From NCBI GenBank assembly GCA_032718565.1, contig JAVGVS010000280.1, forward strand, positions 1-64,000: a DNA stretch of 64,000 bases. The letters run 5' to 3'. This DNA is from Distichodus sexfasciatus (taxonomy: Eukaryota > Chordata > Actinopteri > Characiformes > Distichodontidae). The position numbers were made by a program, and so were the translations under genes. Below are positions 10,901 through 21,763 of this stretch, piece by piece; the stretch's first letter is position 1; each line of letters starts with the position of its first letter. Below the pieces are notes generated by a model. That model did not search any database. It saw nothing but the letters and a program-made list of their open reading frames with translations, and was not told the DNA's origin.

Positions 10901-11277
10901 TACAGTATATAGGGAGAGAGAGAGAGAAATCTGAAACCCAAACTGCCACACATACCAAATGTACATATCTGTCTCATATACTGTGACACCTGGCTGTTGG
11001 TTGTCAGTAGTGGGAGGAGAAAACGTACTGTGGTGCTGAACATCTCAAAAACAATAAACTGTTATTACTCACATTTTTATCAAAGTACAGTATTTATTTC
11101 ATATTTGGCAAGGTGGTAGCATAACAGTTAGGATGTTCTTCCCGTGTGACTCACCTCGCCAATTTCCCAGTTGAAGATTAAGCCTAGTCCTAAACTAGTT
11201 TTGAGTTTGAATGGTAAATCTCTATTGGTACAACAATTTAGTCCAAGACTAGACTTAATCCATGAACAAGAAACCAG
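10901..11277. other. Single-copy DNA with SINE remnant
   Basis: Short GA tract at 10914-10926. At 11110-11135 a fragment with GGTAGCATAACAGTTAGG resembles the head of the tRNA-derived SINE family, without its body. Confidence 0.45.
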
Positions 11278-11723
11278 CCCCTAGTGCGTAGAGTGCCGCT
11301 AAACTACAACCCCGGCTATTTCCTGAGATCCACTACCACATAGAAAAGTATAAAAGCACCTAACCTACCATACTATTAAGTGTGGCAGTACGCAACTCGG
11401 GACACAGCCCATGTGTGAACTCACATTGGCTAAGTGATGCAAACACGCAATTTTGAGCGCATAAAGACAAAAGATTTTGCTCGTGAACATTTCACTGCAT
11501 GCTCAGAATTTAGGCACAAAATAGCGCCATACGTGTTAGGTCAGAAGGCACGGGCCGTATAAAATCCCACCTCAGACTTTGGACATCCCTGGGACAAGCG
11601 CTACCTTCCCCACATATAAATCCATCATGAAATATCGGCTAAAAATATTGAGCAAATCTAAGCATCGGTCTCAGCAATTATTGGCCGATTCCAATACGAT
11701 TCCGATATTATTCTACATCCTTA
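11278..11723 (-). mobile_element. hAT-like non-autonomous element, copy 2
   Basis: Reverse-strand counterpart of the element at 6024-6480. Its outer end at 11723 reads, on the minus strand, TAAGGATGTAGAATAATATC, matching the TAGGGATG class of terminus. Internal motifs occur in inverse order to copy 1. The two copies form a divergent inverted repeat with about 4.8 kb between them. Confidence 0.65.
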
Positions 11724-13218
11724 CTGCCACTATTTAAACACGGACTTTTAAGTATTCCTTTTGCATATAGACACCATCTCTGCATCTCATCAATTATCAC
11801 TGATGGTTGGTATTTTTATAGTTATTGGTCATTTTTTTAAATGATATGCCAAAAAAATGCAATACTTTGGCTGTGACTCGGTGATCAAGAGGAATCTGAT
11901 TTATTAGATGTTACTAGTTAAAAGATTAATTTTACTCACTCCACCTCATAGAAGCACATTCTTGAGATTTAAGACAATTTATTTTCGTATTTGTGAGCAC
12001 ATTTACTGAAGTGAATTAGCGTTACTGAGAAAACAGCCACTAGGTGTATATTTAGCAGACTGTGTTAAGTAAGATCTCCGCACAGATGACGCACGGAGGT
12101 CTCCGATGGGGACGGGCTTCTCCATAAGGCCTGTGAACGCTCGTGCCTCTGCCAAAAGTGTTTTCAAGCCTTCCTGCTTTTTTTGTTCCACGCTGTGAAA
12201 AGTCCCTCGCAAGAGCAGCAGCAGCGTCTCACGGGACGGCAAACAATGTCACAAACCACTGAGCCGAAACCACTAATTATCAGCAGACTGGGCTGCTGCT
12301 CCCAAACTACTGCTGCTGCTTTCTAAAGTTCTCTTCATCTCACATCTCTCTCATTTTTAAATATCATGTCACCATAATGGCTTTCAGATGTTTGACATGA
12401 GGAAAAAGTGCAGACTTGGCTAGTTGTGCATCAGTGTAAAGCTATCCACACGTTCATATACTGTATATACACACACACACACACAACCAGATGGTTCTTC
12501 CTTTGCTATGATGGGCAACTTTTAATAAAAACCAATTACACACAGTAAAACACAGCTCTGCTTCCATTGTGTTTCTTTAATTAAGGGACATCCCGTAGTC
12601 TTGTTTCTAAATTAATCTGACCTGATTTTTGTAAGCCTTCCTCCCCTGTAACTACATTTTAAGACTTCAGACACTCAGATACAATTTAGAATTAACCTAA
12701 GAGGCAAATGCACCAGTGTGTTGTAGCTTCTTTTTACTCCTGACCTTATTTTTTGTTCTTTTTACTCTGATTTTATGATTATGCAGCCGTTGGCAGAACT
12801 AATTTGATTCAAAATCAAAAATGTTTAAAACATCATTCCAAAATTCAGTTTGCTGGACATATGCATGTAATGCAACACAGCAAGACAAGCCCATTCAAGT
12901 ATGATGGTGGACTCCAGAACAACAGACAGTTTCCCTCTTCACTCCCCTTCATTCCCGTCCACAAACCTCATTCATTCATTTTCTAAACCACTTTATCATA
13001 AGTCTGGGTGTGTACAAGTACCAGTACAAACTGCAACTGTACCCAAACAGGTCAGGTACTTACCAGGCGCAGGGCTATTCAGGATTTGGCCTAGCAAAAC
13101 TCTAGACTATAAATCGTCAGACTAAAACCAAGTGCTTGGCTACAACTGCACAAGTATCAGGCAAAATATCATGCTGCAAAATAATATTTATAGTTATTTA
13201 TATTAATATCTCTATATT
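11724..13218. other. Single-copy DNA, possible conserved block 12003-12330
   Basis: Mostly AT-rich. 12003-12330 is GC-raised and carries a 79-residue minus-strand frame without recognisable domain. A short CA tract lies at 12470-12485. No repeat ends recognised elsewhere. Confidence 0.3.
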
Positions 13219-13226
13219 GTATGTGC

Positions 13227-13574
13227 TAGAGCTTGACCGATATTGTTTTTTTAGGGCTGATATTGAGACCGATTATTGCACGTTAACGGGGTCAATAACC
13301 AATATTTGGAACTGATATGCAAATAAAACTTCTCGGAGCCTCACGCTGCACTCACATATGAGTGTGGTGTGAGGCCTCACTGTTGATCAGCTACTACTTG
13401 TGTGACATATAGACAGTCAGAGGCTGTTGTGGGCGGGACATTAAATAAGGCAGTGTGTCGAGAGCAAACAACACAGAGAGAAGAGATGGCAGTGTAGTCA
13501 CAGTAGCGCACCTTGTGATTACTTAATATAGGTGATGATCTAAATTCAACACTGACACTGATAATTGGCCCTTA
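13227..13574 (+). mobile_element. hAT-type MITE with 8-bp target duplication
   Basis: A 348-bp element starting TAGAGCTTGACCGATATTG and ending ATTGGCCCTTA, flanked by identical GTATGTGC at 13219-13226 and 13575-13582. The CCGATATTG start is characteristic of a teleost hAT-like family. The interior lacks a transposase frame. Confidence 0.85.
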
Positions 13575-13714
13575 GTATGTGCCTTCTTGGTACTCTGCAG
13601 AAACTGAAGCTGCCTCATCTTTCTGTTTATTTGTATATAGTTGAGATCACAGTCAAACTTCTCTGGGACCACGTCAGAGCGTCTGACTTCTTCAAAAACC
13701 CTAAATCGATTTCA

Positions 13715-14106
13715 GGAACTGCTTGGGCTGGGCGACTCACTGGAAATTAATTGAAAGCGACATTCAGAACCTCTAATGGATGTAATCTCACCCATGATGG
13801 TTTTGATTATCTAAAAAATCTGTTAATACTTCCCCTATTGTCCATGTGTTGTCTCTTTTAAAAACAGGTTATGATGTACTGTATGTTGTCACGTGACTCT
13901 GGTACATCTGTGTGTTTACTTCAGCTATTTTAAATTCTCAAAGATATGCGCTCATTAGATTAAAACATAGCCCAGCTTTAATAGTTGAGCACATGTACAG
14001 TACAAACATTTGTTCGTGAACTGTGAAGACAAAGAAAACCCCAAAAACTAGACTGCTCATTAACGGTAATTGACGTAAGATTTAAGGTGATATTGCCCAG
14101 CTCTAG
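13715..14106 (+). mobile_element. hAT-like element with GGGCTGGGCGA / TTGCCCAGCTCTA ends
   Basis: The left end TGGGCTGGGCGACTC and right end ATATTGCCCAGCTCTA are inverted matches of the type seen in the element at 21764-22140. Internal CAGAACCTCTAATGGATGTA also recurs elsewhere in the window (26600 area). No clean target duplication was found, so the boundaries are approximate. Confidence 0.55.
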
Positions 14107-14740
14107 TTCCGGCACTTTCCGAGCTCGCTGGTAGTCCAGTCTAAGCGAGCCTGACACTACAACACCATCAATAATGCAGGAGTAAGAAACGCAGTACAAA
14201 CGCGGCAGCCGGCGCTTCACTGCCACGCTCATTAAATGTTGATGTGCAGCAGTGGCCGAGTCACTCACACACGGACAAAATGGCAACAACGTACAGCAGA
14301 ACACAAGCACACAGGGGGTTACATAACTGTGTCAAGAGAGACACACCTTCCTCATGCTCTTCTCACCCTGAGACACACACACACACACACACACTTCCAC
14401 CAAGATGATTATTAAACGAGTTAGCTCCCCTGAAAAGTAAAAAGCTTGGCACTAGGAATCATTTGCACATGATATTTACATCTGCTGGTAGAAAGTAGAT
14501 ACACACACACACGTGCCTACATTTGAATATTATCATCAAACCCACATTCCGCACACCTATCTGCCCTCACACAGGAAGCCTGGCCACAAATGTCACGCTG
14601 AGCATTCTGGGAAAAAATGTCACTTAACTGCACTTCCATTTTCATACTGGTTCATATACACACACACCACAAAATCTGTGTGGATTTGACATATTCAGAC
14701 TGAGTCAAGCCGGATCAAACAGAACAAGGAACATATACTG
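14107..14740. other. Single-copy DNA with CA tracts
   Basis: (AC)n at 14373-14393 and a shorter one at 14501-14511. The 110-residue minus-strand frame at 13978-14310 crosses the end of a hAT-like element and is rejected. Confidence 0.4.
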
Positions 14741-14742
14741 TA

Positions 14743-15157
14743 TGTGACCCTCCACGGCAAAACCAGTCGCTTGTCGCAAATTTTCAAAATTGAGTTATGT
14801 TTTCATGAAAGGGTATAAATCAAGCTTCAAAACGATACCTATATCGAATGAATCGGACGACATATGACTGAGATATCAACATTCAAAGGAGTCGGGTTCC
14901 TCCTGTCACGGCAAGTGAGAAACTGAGAAATTTGCCTTTGAAGTTGACTATCGCCGTAGCACTCACAGACGCTTGCTGTAGTCGAGCTATGTTTGCATTT
15001 ACGGTAGCCTACGCTGCATTCACAGCCACACGGATAGCCTACCTGCGTTAGGTTAACTGAACTCGGGAGACGAAGATGGATTCCGGAGCAATATCTTCAC
15101 GCTAGTCAACGAGTGGATTTACCGTAAATATTGAAGTAGAGCGGTCAAAACAGAAAC

Positions 15158-15201
<44 letters not shown>

Positions 15202-15388
15202 ACGTTTTTAGGATGGAAAGGGTAAGTTTTTCAGCAAAATTTATTCACAACAGTACAGTATAGACCTTCCACTGTTTCAAAACACTAAAAACCAAAAATC
15301 CAAAATTTTACCCCACGCAACATAAACGGTCGTTTTTCTCGGAAACCTACGTTGCGATAAGCGACTGGTTTTGCCGTGGAGGGTCACA
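14743..15388. mobile_element. TA-flanked inverted-repeat DNA element with A38 tract
   Basis: A 646-bp element. Its first 36 bases, starting TGTGACCCTCCACGGCAAAA, are the inverted complement of its last 36 with one mismatch. TA dinucleotides flank both ends (14741-14742, 15389-15390), consistent with a TA target duplication. The interior holds an uninterrupted run of 38 A at 15161-15198 and no transposase frame. Similar TGTGACCCT...AAAACCAGTC ends are known from non-autonomous DNA transposons of fishes, recalled rather than searched. Near-perfect ends suggest relatively recent movement. Confidence 0.88.
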
Positions 15389-15390
15389 TA

Positions 15391-15645
15391 TATACAGGGC
15401 TGTAAAATAATCAAAAGTGTCATTTAGGATCTCTAGCTTATTCTAATTTTCTGTACTTCTACACTGTCTGATTAAAAAACCCCAAGACAAATTGTAATCA
15501 AATTTTTACTGGTATCGTCAAGTCTTAGCTTTCAGAATGACTCTAATACATCTGACCACATGTTCTACTTGTATAACTATGTGACAAATACAAATCTTGA
15601 CAAAAAAAAATTCTCTTCTAGTTTGTCTTTAAAATGATTCCACCT
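15391..15645. repeat. Single-copy DNA with LINE-tail-like fragment
   Basis: At 15550-15600 the sequence TATAACTATGTGACAAATAC followed by AATCTTGA matches the 3' tail motif also found at 34807-34875 and 35635-35695. This looks like the end of a LINE or of a SINE using its tail. Confidence 0.5.
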
Positions 15646-15649
15646 AGGG

Positions 15650-15790
15650 TTGTGCGATATCACCAAAATCCATATCCTAGTAAAGATATATATCTCAATA
15701 TACTGTAGTACATTTTCTGTAAATTCAATCAATAGTTTATATAAGCACAACATTTGAATTAGATAATGAAAAATGAAGAGTACTCATTTA
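15650..15790 (+). mobile_element. hAT-like 5' end fragment
   Basis: Starts TAGGGTTGTGCGATATCACC, a terminus type common in teleost hAT-like elements. No right end is recognised, so it is probably truncated. Confidence 0.45.
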
Positions 15791-15797
15791 TATGCGA

Positions 15798-16044
15798 CTA
15801 ACGAGTAACGTCAGAATCTACAGAATATCCAGAGTCCTTTAAGGCTTCTTTTTTAGGCTCATCCTTTGAGGGTGAACCGGTTATGCATGGGGCATCGTTC
15901 GGGACAGGAAACTCGGGAGGATCGGGAGTCTCCCTTGAAACAGCTGTGCCTTCATGCACAGAGTCTGTGGGCGAGTCATTTTTAGAAAGGCACTCTACAG
16001 CGAATGAGTTTTTTTTTGTTAAGAACATTTGGACAAATGTTTGA
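15798..16044 (-). CDS. Candidate 3'-terminal coding exon, unknown product
   Basis: On the minus strand a pyrimidine-containing TTTACATTCACAG acceptor-like site is followed at 16044 by an open frame that enters in phase (one base, then CAA ACA) and runs 81 codons to TAG at 15798-15800. The translation is polar and rich in Ser, Pro, Glu, Asp and Lys, starting QTFVQMFLTKKNSF and ending KDSGYSVDSDVTR, like a disordered or phosphorylated cytoplasmic tail. Composition differs from the low-complexity frames elsewhere. No family was recognised. No upstream exon was identified, and no AATAAA is obvious immediately downstream on this strand, so it could be the last exon of a gene lying to the right, a retrocopy fragment, or chance. 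Confidence 0.35.
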
Positions 16045-16049
16045 CTGTG

Positions 16050-16555
16050 AATGTAAACGTAAAATATTTAAACACTCATATGGAACACCAACGCTGCCAC
16101 CATTTGCTTATATTATTACACAAAGGATTCGTTAATATACCAGTCCTTTTTAATGACAAATAAAGCTTCTACCTTTTTGTTCTTTTTTTTTTTTTTTAAA
16201 TGGATGTCATGCATATTGTTGAGTTTGAAACAATGTGTTTAAACATGTCTCATCAGTGAAATATTGTTTCAAAGTGTCAAAAATTCATTCTTTGACTGTA
16301 AATTCACCCCCTGCCAAAATATAAATATTTTCCTCCTGTGTATTTGAGTCAAATTTTTGGCAAGTATGCCTTAGAGTGTCTACACTTCCTAGCACATTAT
16401 TGTTTTATGCTTGTGTTTTGTATAACCAATAATTTAAGATGATTTCATTCTTGGGGCCAGTTATGTAATATTTTTAGCACCCAATTTTACATTAAAAGGC
16501 AGAAAAATAATTATAAAAATGTACAGATGAATGCATTCAGCTATTCACATTATAG
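16050..16555. other. AT-rich DNA
   Basis: T-rich run at 16180-16197. No repeat ends or coding signal recognised. Confidence 0.4.
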
Positions 16556-16563
16556 TTATCAAC

Positions 16564-16977
16564 CAGAGCTGGGTATCGTTGCTGATTTCCTGAATCGATT
16601 CGATTCCGATTCACAAGGTCATGATCCGATTCAATTCTCGATTCGATTCGATTCGATTCAATTCGATATCGATTTATTTAGAGATTTCGTGGCGTCAATA
16701 CTAGTTTTGCTTGGTTATAAAATAACTTGTTTTAAAACCGAAGTGTTGCCAAACATCGGCCTTTAGGCCAGACGGTGATTTGAGCGGAGCAGCTTCAGCC
16801 ATGGCTCTATTTGGTTTCAGTTTCGCCGGTCTCACGTTTTTATAGCTCTCCTTGCACGGTCGCGAGAAGTAGTGCATAGCCACGGGAAAAGATCGATCCG
16901 CGAATTTGAATCGATATCGTATTTTTCAAACGAGAATCGATATTGATCGGTGAATCAATTTTTTGAACCTAGCCCTA
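16564..16977 (+). mobile_element. hAT-type MITE with 8-bp target duplication
   Basis: A 414-bp element with imperfect inverted ends CAGAGCTGGGT and ACCTAGCCCTA, flanked by identical TTATCAAC at 16556-16563 and 16978-16985. Subterminal regions are full of GATTCGATT/AATCGAT motifs, including a (GATTC)n run at 16636-16665. The open frames inside have no transposase character. Confidence 0.85.
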
Positions 16978-16985
16978 TTATCAAC

Positions 16986-17640
16986 CATTTGTTCACTATA
17001 AACTACTGTTTCTTGATTTAAATCAACAATTTACCTGATTGCACCACCTGACAAAAATATGCATGTCATGTCATTGACCAAAATGTACTTTACCAGATGA
17101 AGTCAGGATGTTGGTTCTAACAGAGTTTAAAGAAGGCAGTCGTTAGAACCCACTTGAGAGGTCCTTATTTAACCTGAATCTCTGGCTGCTTCTATGCGTG
17201 ATACACAGCTTGTGATATATGAGTTGATCTCTCAAATGATTAAGGCGCTTTCTTTTCCCCTCCTACCCCTGTCAAACCCCGTCACCAAGCACAAATCTCA
17301 TCCTTTCTGTTTTTCAAATGATTTTTCAAAGATTCAATTCTCAGGTTTCTCTTGAGCTGCGTGAGAGTCTTTCAGACTTGACCCAGATTTCTGCCAAAGG
17401 TTTCCTTCAGGGATCCGACCCAGAAGTGTCAACCTCCAAAAAAGAACACGTGGATGACTTCCGCCCCGCGCATATAAACAGCAGTTCGCAATTAGATTTG
17501 TTTAGGAGGCAACGCGTTCTGCTGCCGCGAAAACGATTCATTATTGACGAGTTGTTGCATCAATTTGGCGTTCTTATGAACAAAAGGAGGAGGGTTGGGA
17601 GATAAACAGGCTAAGGAGTGAGTTTCTTATGCAAGGAGAG
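16986..17640. other. Repeat-free block with open frame 17318-17605
   Basis: Balanced single-copy DNA. A plus-strand frame of 95 codons starts MIFQRFNSQVSLELRESLSD and has a basic C-terminus (NKRRRVGR). It follows an ATTCTCAG acceptor-like motif at 17343, but no donor or family match is evident. Alternatives are a conserved non-coding element or an unrecognised exon. Confidence 0.25.
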
Positions 17641-18326
17641 ATTTGAATTTCATGAGGATAAAAAAAATCAGTTCGTGGAGACGGTGTGCTGAAGATACAG
17701 TAACTTCAGCATCCAATATCAAACTGAAATCAGCATGGCTCAAGTTTACCATTACTCACAACGCAAAAACACAGAACACAACCTTCACTGTTACACACTC
17801 ACAGATTAATAACCAAGAAACAATGTTCACATCACTGTTCATGCAAAGGGTGATGCGTCTTACATCTAATCAGATTTCTTTTTGCAAAGCTTCTTGCGAA
17901 CAACAGTTAGCTTTCAAAATCATCACAAAATTAACGGGGCATGAAACCTTCTGACTAAAAACATTAATGGTTTGATTTCACATTACAGCAAAACAGTGAT
18001 ATGATGCATATTTAGCAAGTTTATCTTTCCACAAGTGAAAATCAACAGCCAACAAACATCACAGGAGATAGCTGTGTAAATCTGATTGATGCACTCATTT
18101 TTGGCTGGGTTTATTCTTCATTCTTTTAAGCAAATCAACTGTAGTTACTCTTAAATGTTGAGTTTTTGAGAATTTTGCTGGTGATTATTATTTTAGAAGT
18201 GAAGATAATACCCTGGTATCGGATGGTTACGCTGTAACAGTAATGGGACTTACAAATTTAAATTGGTGCATCCCTACTACTAACAATCAACACCTTAAGA
18301 TATATTAGACTGGATTCACTAGAGTT
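17641..18326. other. AT-rich single-copy DNA
   Basis: The 103-codon frame at 17643-17954 is compositionally ordinary and unsupported by splice or family evidence. Confidence 0.35.
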
Positions 18327-18338
18327 TGGTTCTGATTT

Positions 18339-18666
18339 GAGGGGTGGCAGTAGTTAGCGCTGCTGCCTCACAGCGAGAGGATTCTGGGTTCGCATGGGGT
18401 GGGGTTTGCATATTCTCCCCGTGTTCATGTATATTCCCTCTGGGCGCTCCGGTTTCCTCCCACAGTCCAAAAGCATGCACTCTAGGTTAATTGGCGATCC
18501 CGTAAGGTGTGAGTGAGAGTGTGATTGTGTGAGTGTGTGTGCCCTGCAGTGTGTTGGCGCCTGCCTCAGTTTGTTCCCCACCTTGCGCCCGTAAATTCCC
18601 GGGATAGGCTCCGGACCCACCGCCACCCCAGTTGAGATTAAGCCTTTCAGATAATGAATAAATGTA
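18339..18666 (+). mobile_element. V-SINE (HE1/DANA-like), older copy
   Basis: A tRNA-like head (GGGTGGCAGTAGTTAGCGCT, CTCACAGCGAGAGG) is followed by the conserved V-SINE core (GTTTGCATATTCTCCCCGTG, GGTTTCCTCCCACAGTCCAA) and an ATGAATAAATG tail. Perfect 12-bp duplications TGGTTCTGATTT flank it at 18327-18338 and 18667-18678. It is more diverged than the copy at 39635-39994. Confidence 0.92.
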
Positions 18667-18714
18667 TGGTTCTGATTTTTAACTACAAGAAACTAGGAAG
18701 ATTACACAAGCAGA

Positions 18715-18852
18715 CTGTTTTAACCCACACTCGTCTTTTTCTTTTATCATCCCTTGTTCTTTCCCCATTCACTTCAATGCATTTTAATCAAAGTCCAGTT
18801 TTCAAGTCACAGCTACAAAACTTAAGCAATCACATTGATGTTTTCTTCTAGA
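18715..18852 (+). mobile_element. Fragment of the 29.2-kb foldback element family
   Basis: CACTCGTCTTTTTC, TGTTCTTTCCCCATTCAC and CACAGCTACAAAACTT occur in the same order and spacing as in the left arm of the palindromic element at 29231-29767. Only one arm is present here. Confidence 0.7.
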
Positions 18853-19177
18853 AACGCATTTCTCGTTTAATTTCCACATCTACTCTCAACAACACTAGGG
18901 CACGTGGCTGTGAAAGCTTTGAATCAAACAATTGGGAGCATTTTGGTTGTTTGACCTCAGTCTGCTTGAGATGAGTTTATTCTATGCATTACGCATAGGT
19001 TGCAAAGCGTAATAGAGCCGTAAAATAAAGTCTCTCAATTACTAGAGGAGTTTTACAGAAACTGTTACTACAGACTATGCAATCAAGTGACTATGTTTGG
19101 GCAGCAGGAAAAACAGCACCCCTAGGTATGGTCGTAATGTCTGCTCCACTCATAACTCCTGCAGTCCACCCCCATTT
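18853..19177. other. Single-copy DNA
   Basis: Nothing recognised. Confidence 0.35.
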
Positions 19178-19768
19178 TAAAACGAGTGAGTGAGTGACAT
19201 TGTAAACACATCTCAACACACCAAAGCACAGCACACAGTGGACAGCTGGGCGCAGTGGGCAGCTAACAAGGGCAGCACTTGGGGACTGTACCTTGCTCAT
19301 GAGTACCTCAGTGGTACCTTTACTGGTCAGGGACTTGATCCAGCAACCTTCCGATCACAGGGCCAACTCCTTAACCACAGCATCACCAACTGCCCCAGAC
19401 CTGCCCCACAGATGGTACTTTGTCCAAGAGTACCTCAGTGGTACCTTTACCAGTCCAGGACTTGAACTGGCAACCTTCCGATCACAGGGCCAACCCCTTA
19501 ACCATAGCATCACCAACTGCCCCAGACCTGCCCCACAGATGGTACTTTGTCCAAGAGTACCTTAGTGGTACTGTTACTGGTCTGGGATTTGAACTGGCAA
19601 CCCTCCAATCATGAGGCCAACTTTTTAACTGTAGCACTACCAACTGCCCTAGATGGTACCTTGCTCATGAGTACCTCAATGGTACTGTTCTTGGTCCGGA
19701 ACTAGAACGGTTGACCTTCCAATCACGGGGCCAACTTGCCTCACGTTATGCTACCAACTGTCCCTAAA
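19178..19768 (-). mobile_element. tRNA-derived SINE with tandemly amplified head
   Basis: The SINE reads on the minus strand. Its 3' tail lies at 19178-19250 (GTGAGTGAGTGACATTGTAA, AGCACAGCACACAG). The tRNA-like head is then repeated four times: the CTACCAACTG/ATCACCAACTG edge of the head recurs with ACCAAC at 19385, 19512, 19639 and 19753, giving exact spacings of 127, 127 and 114 bp. Each unit holds a GGTACC...AGTACCTCAGTGGTAC segment and the complement of a B-box (TTGAACTGGCAACC). Open frames through the array encode a repeated peptide but are artefacts of the 127-bp period not being a multiple of three. Confidence 0.9.
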
Positions 19769-20380
19769 AGCAGTTTTCGGCATTTCTTTCCGCTTTAAGC
19801 ATACTTGCGAATCACTCTAGCGTTTTACCTGCATCTTTTTCACTTTCTGCTTTGGCGAAACTGATGCATAATCAACAGCTATTAAAATCAAATTTAAAAC
19901 ATGGGCATCAAAGGTAAATGTGATGGCAATAACATATCTTTTACAGCATCTCTCTCACCCTCTCTCTCTCACACACACAAACACACACACACACACACAC
20001 AAGTTTGTTTACAGTTGGGACGGCAAGCTGCTGGTTGAAAGCGTTGCTCTAATTATTAGTTTGGGGATAATGAGTCAACTTCAGTCTTAAATCTGAGGGG
20101 GGGAAGTGATGGTGCAGGCTTCTAAGCATTCTTTCATCATTAATTAGAAATCACAAACACACATGCGCTTGCACTCTCCTCTCTCTCTTACATACACACA
20201 CACATCCTCACTAACATCCACACAAAAACACCAGAAAAATGATGCAGATTTACTAGGTCAGGTTTACGGCACAGGAGTGACTACTTTATTATTCACTGAT
20301 GTTACGAAAAGTTTACTTCATGCATGAATAACAACACAGCACCAACATCCCACTTCAGCAAATACTACACGGAAAATGTG
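19769..20380. repeat. Single-copy DNA with CA tract
   Basis: (CA)n at 19973-20000 and a weaker CT/CA cluster at 20175-20225. The remainder is unremarkable. Confidence 0.6.
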
Positions 20381-20830
20381 TTAACTTTCCCCTCTCTTTC
20401 CCCTCTTCACGAAAACCTACCTTCCACCTAATTTAGCCATCCCTAAGGCTGTCGACGCATGTGAAGCTGGGCGTTGCCTGGTTTCAACAAGAAGGGGAAA
20501 ATAACACAGATGAAGTGAAAAATGGATTTGCATTTACCCCAGTACACTTTTCCCCCAGTGTGAGGGGTAGAGCAGGAGGAGTGCTGCCCAATCCGGCGTC
20601 CTGCTGTGCAGCGAGCTCTAATTCAGCACGACTGCCTTTGCTGGACGCCACACGAGCCGACTGAGAATCAGTTCCACATAGATTTTCTAATGCATTACTG
20701 GCCTCGGAGGCTGCATTTCCTTACAGCTTTTTCCTCTTTTAGCGGCCTTCTGCCTGCCTGCACGTCTGTCTCTCTCTCTAACACTCACACAAAGACTACT
20801 CTTACTAAACTCAACTTAAGGATTCTAGCA
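20381..20830. other. GC-raised repeat-free block, possible conserved element
   Basis: Balanced to GC-rich DNA (20440-20760) between AT-rich flanks. Overlapping 67- and 78-codon frames lack any recognised domain. A regulatory role is inferred only from composition. Confidence 0.25.
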
Positions 20831-20839
20831 AATAAAAGA

Positions 20840-21110
20840 TGAGAAATTTTAGGGCTCAGCTGTTATTATTAATTATTATATCCCAGATTAATAGCATCCC
20901 AGATTTTATAATACATATATAATTATACTATATAGAAATAATATATAAGTTATTATATATAATATAAAATTAAATAAATGTTATTAAATATATGATATTT
21001 ACTAATATAGTTATTTACATATACATTAAAATAAATACTATGAAGTCATATGATATTTAATAATATAATTATTCTCTTTATTTTTTTTTATGAATTATTT
21101 ATATGTTATT
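20840..21110. repeat. AT-rich low-complexity DNA
   Basis: ATTATATA/TAAATATATGATA words dominate for about 270 bp. GATATTTA(A/C)TAATATA recurs at 20994 and 21053. Confidence 0.75.
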
Positions 21111-21129
21111 GAAGCTACTCTATTATGAA

Positions 21130-21362
21130 AAGTGAGTGATTATTTGTCTTTGTGAACACACCACTGCACAGCACAGACACAGTGCAACACAACAATCTCT
21201 GCATTTGATCCATCTGTGACGTAGCAGTGGCCAGCTAACAAGGCCGGGAGCAGGACGGTACTCAGCTCATGGAGGACCCCTCAGTGGTAACTTTACTGCC
21301 CTAGATTCAACCTGCACCCTGATCAATGGGCTAACATCTACCATTACGCCACCAACTGCCTT
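21130..21362 (-). mobile_element. tRNA-derived SINE, full-length but diverged
   Basis: On the minus strand it runs from a head ending near AAGGCAGTTGGTGGCGTAAT (21362 inward) to the tail complement of GTGAGTGATTATTTG at 21133. The middle body shows TTGATCCATCTGTGA and GTAGCAGTGGCCAGCTAACA. A 79-codon minus-strand frame in this region is an artefact. Confidence 0.85.
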
Positions 21363-21755
21363 ATATAATAGTGTTTCTGAATTAGATGATAAAGACAATA
21401 AGCGACCACTGAGATCAATGCCAAGCAGTAAACTACAGTAGTTAACTGGGTCTGAAGCCTGTCTGGAACCAGAGTGCTGACTGATTTCATTAGGATGTAC
21501 AACCATTAAAGGCAGATAATGGAGCTCACATCCTGCTCTCAGACATGAATTAACGCATTGAAGTTCAACTCATCCTGTACGATTTCTAACTTATTTCACA
21601 CAGGGAATAACGTTACAAGAGCGTGTCCACCAACTAGAAGCTCAAAGACATTTGCTTATGATGCCAAGTTCATGACTGTAAGAAAAGTGGAGAGAAATAA
21701 AAAGGACGGCACGGATTTAAGCAAAACCAGCACAATTTACTGGACAATAATAAAG
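21363..21755. other. Single-copy DNA
   Basis: The 108-codon frame at 21558-21884 runs into a hAT-like element and is not supported as a gene. Confidence 0.4.
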
Positions 21756-21763
21756 TCAAAAGT

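Noticed and set aside
13715..14106. Exact target duplication for this hAT-like element
   Set aside because: Flanks GGAACTGC and GTTCCGGC do not match, so no duplication is claimed although the ends look right.
19293..19614. Repeated-peptide protein suggested by three similar frames
   Set aside because: The frames lie entirely within the tandem SINE heads on the non-sense strand; the similarity reflects DNA repetition.
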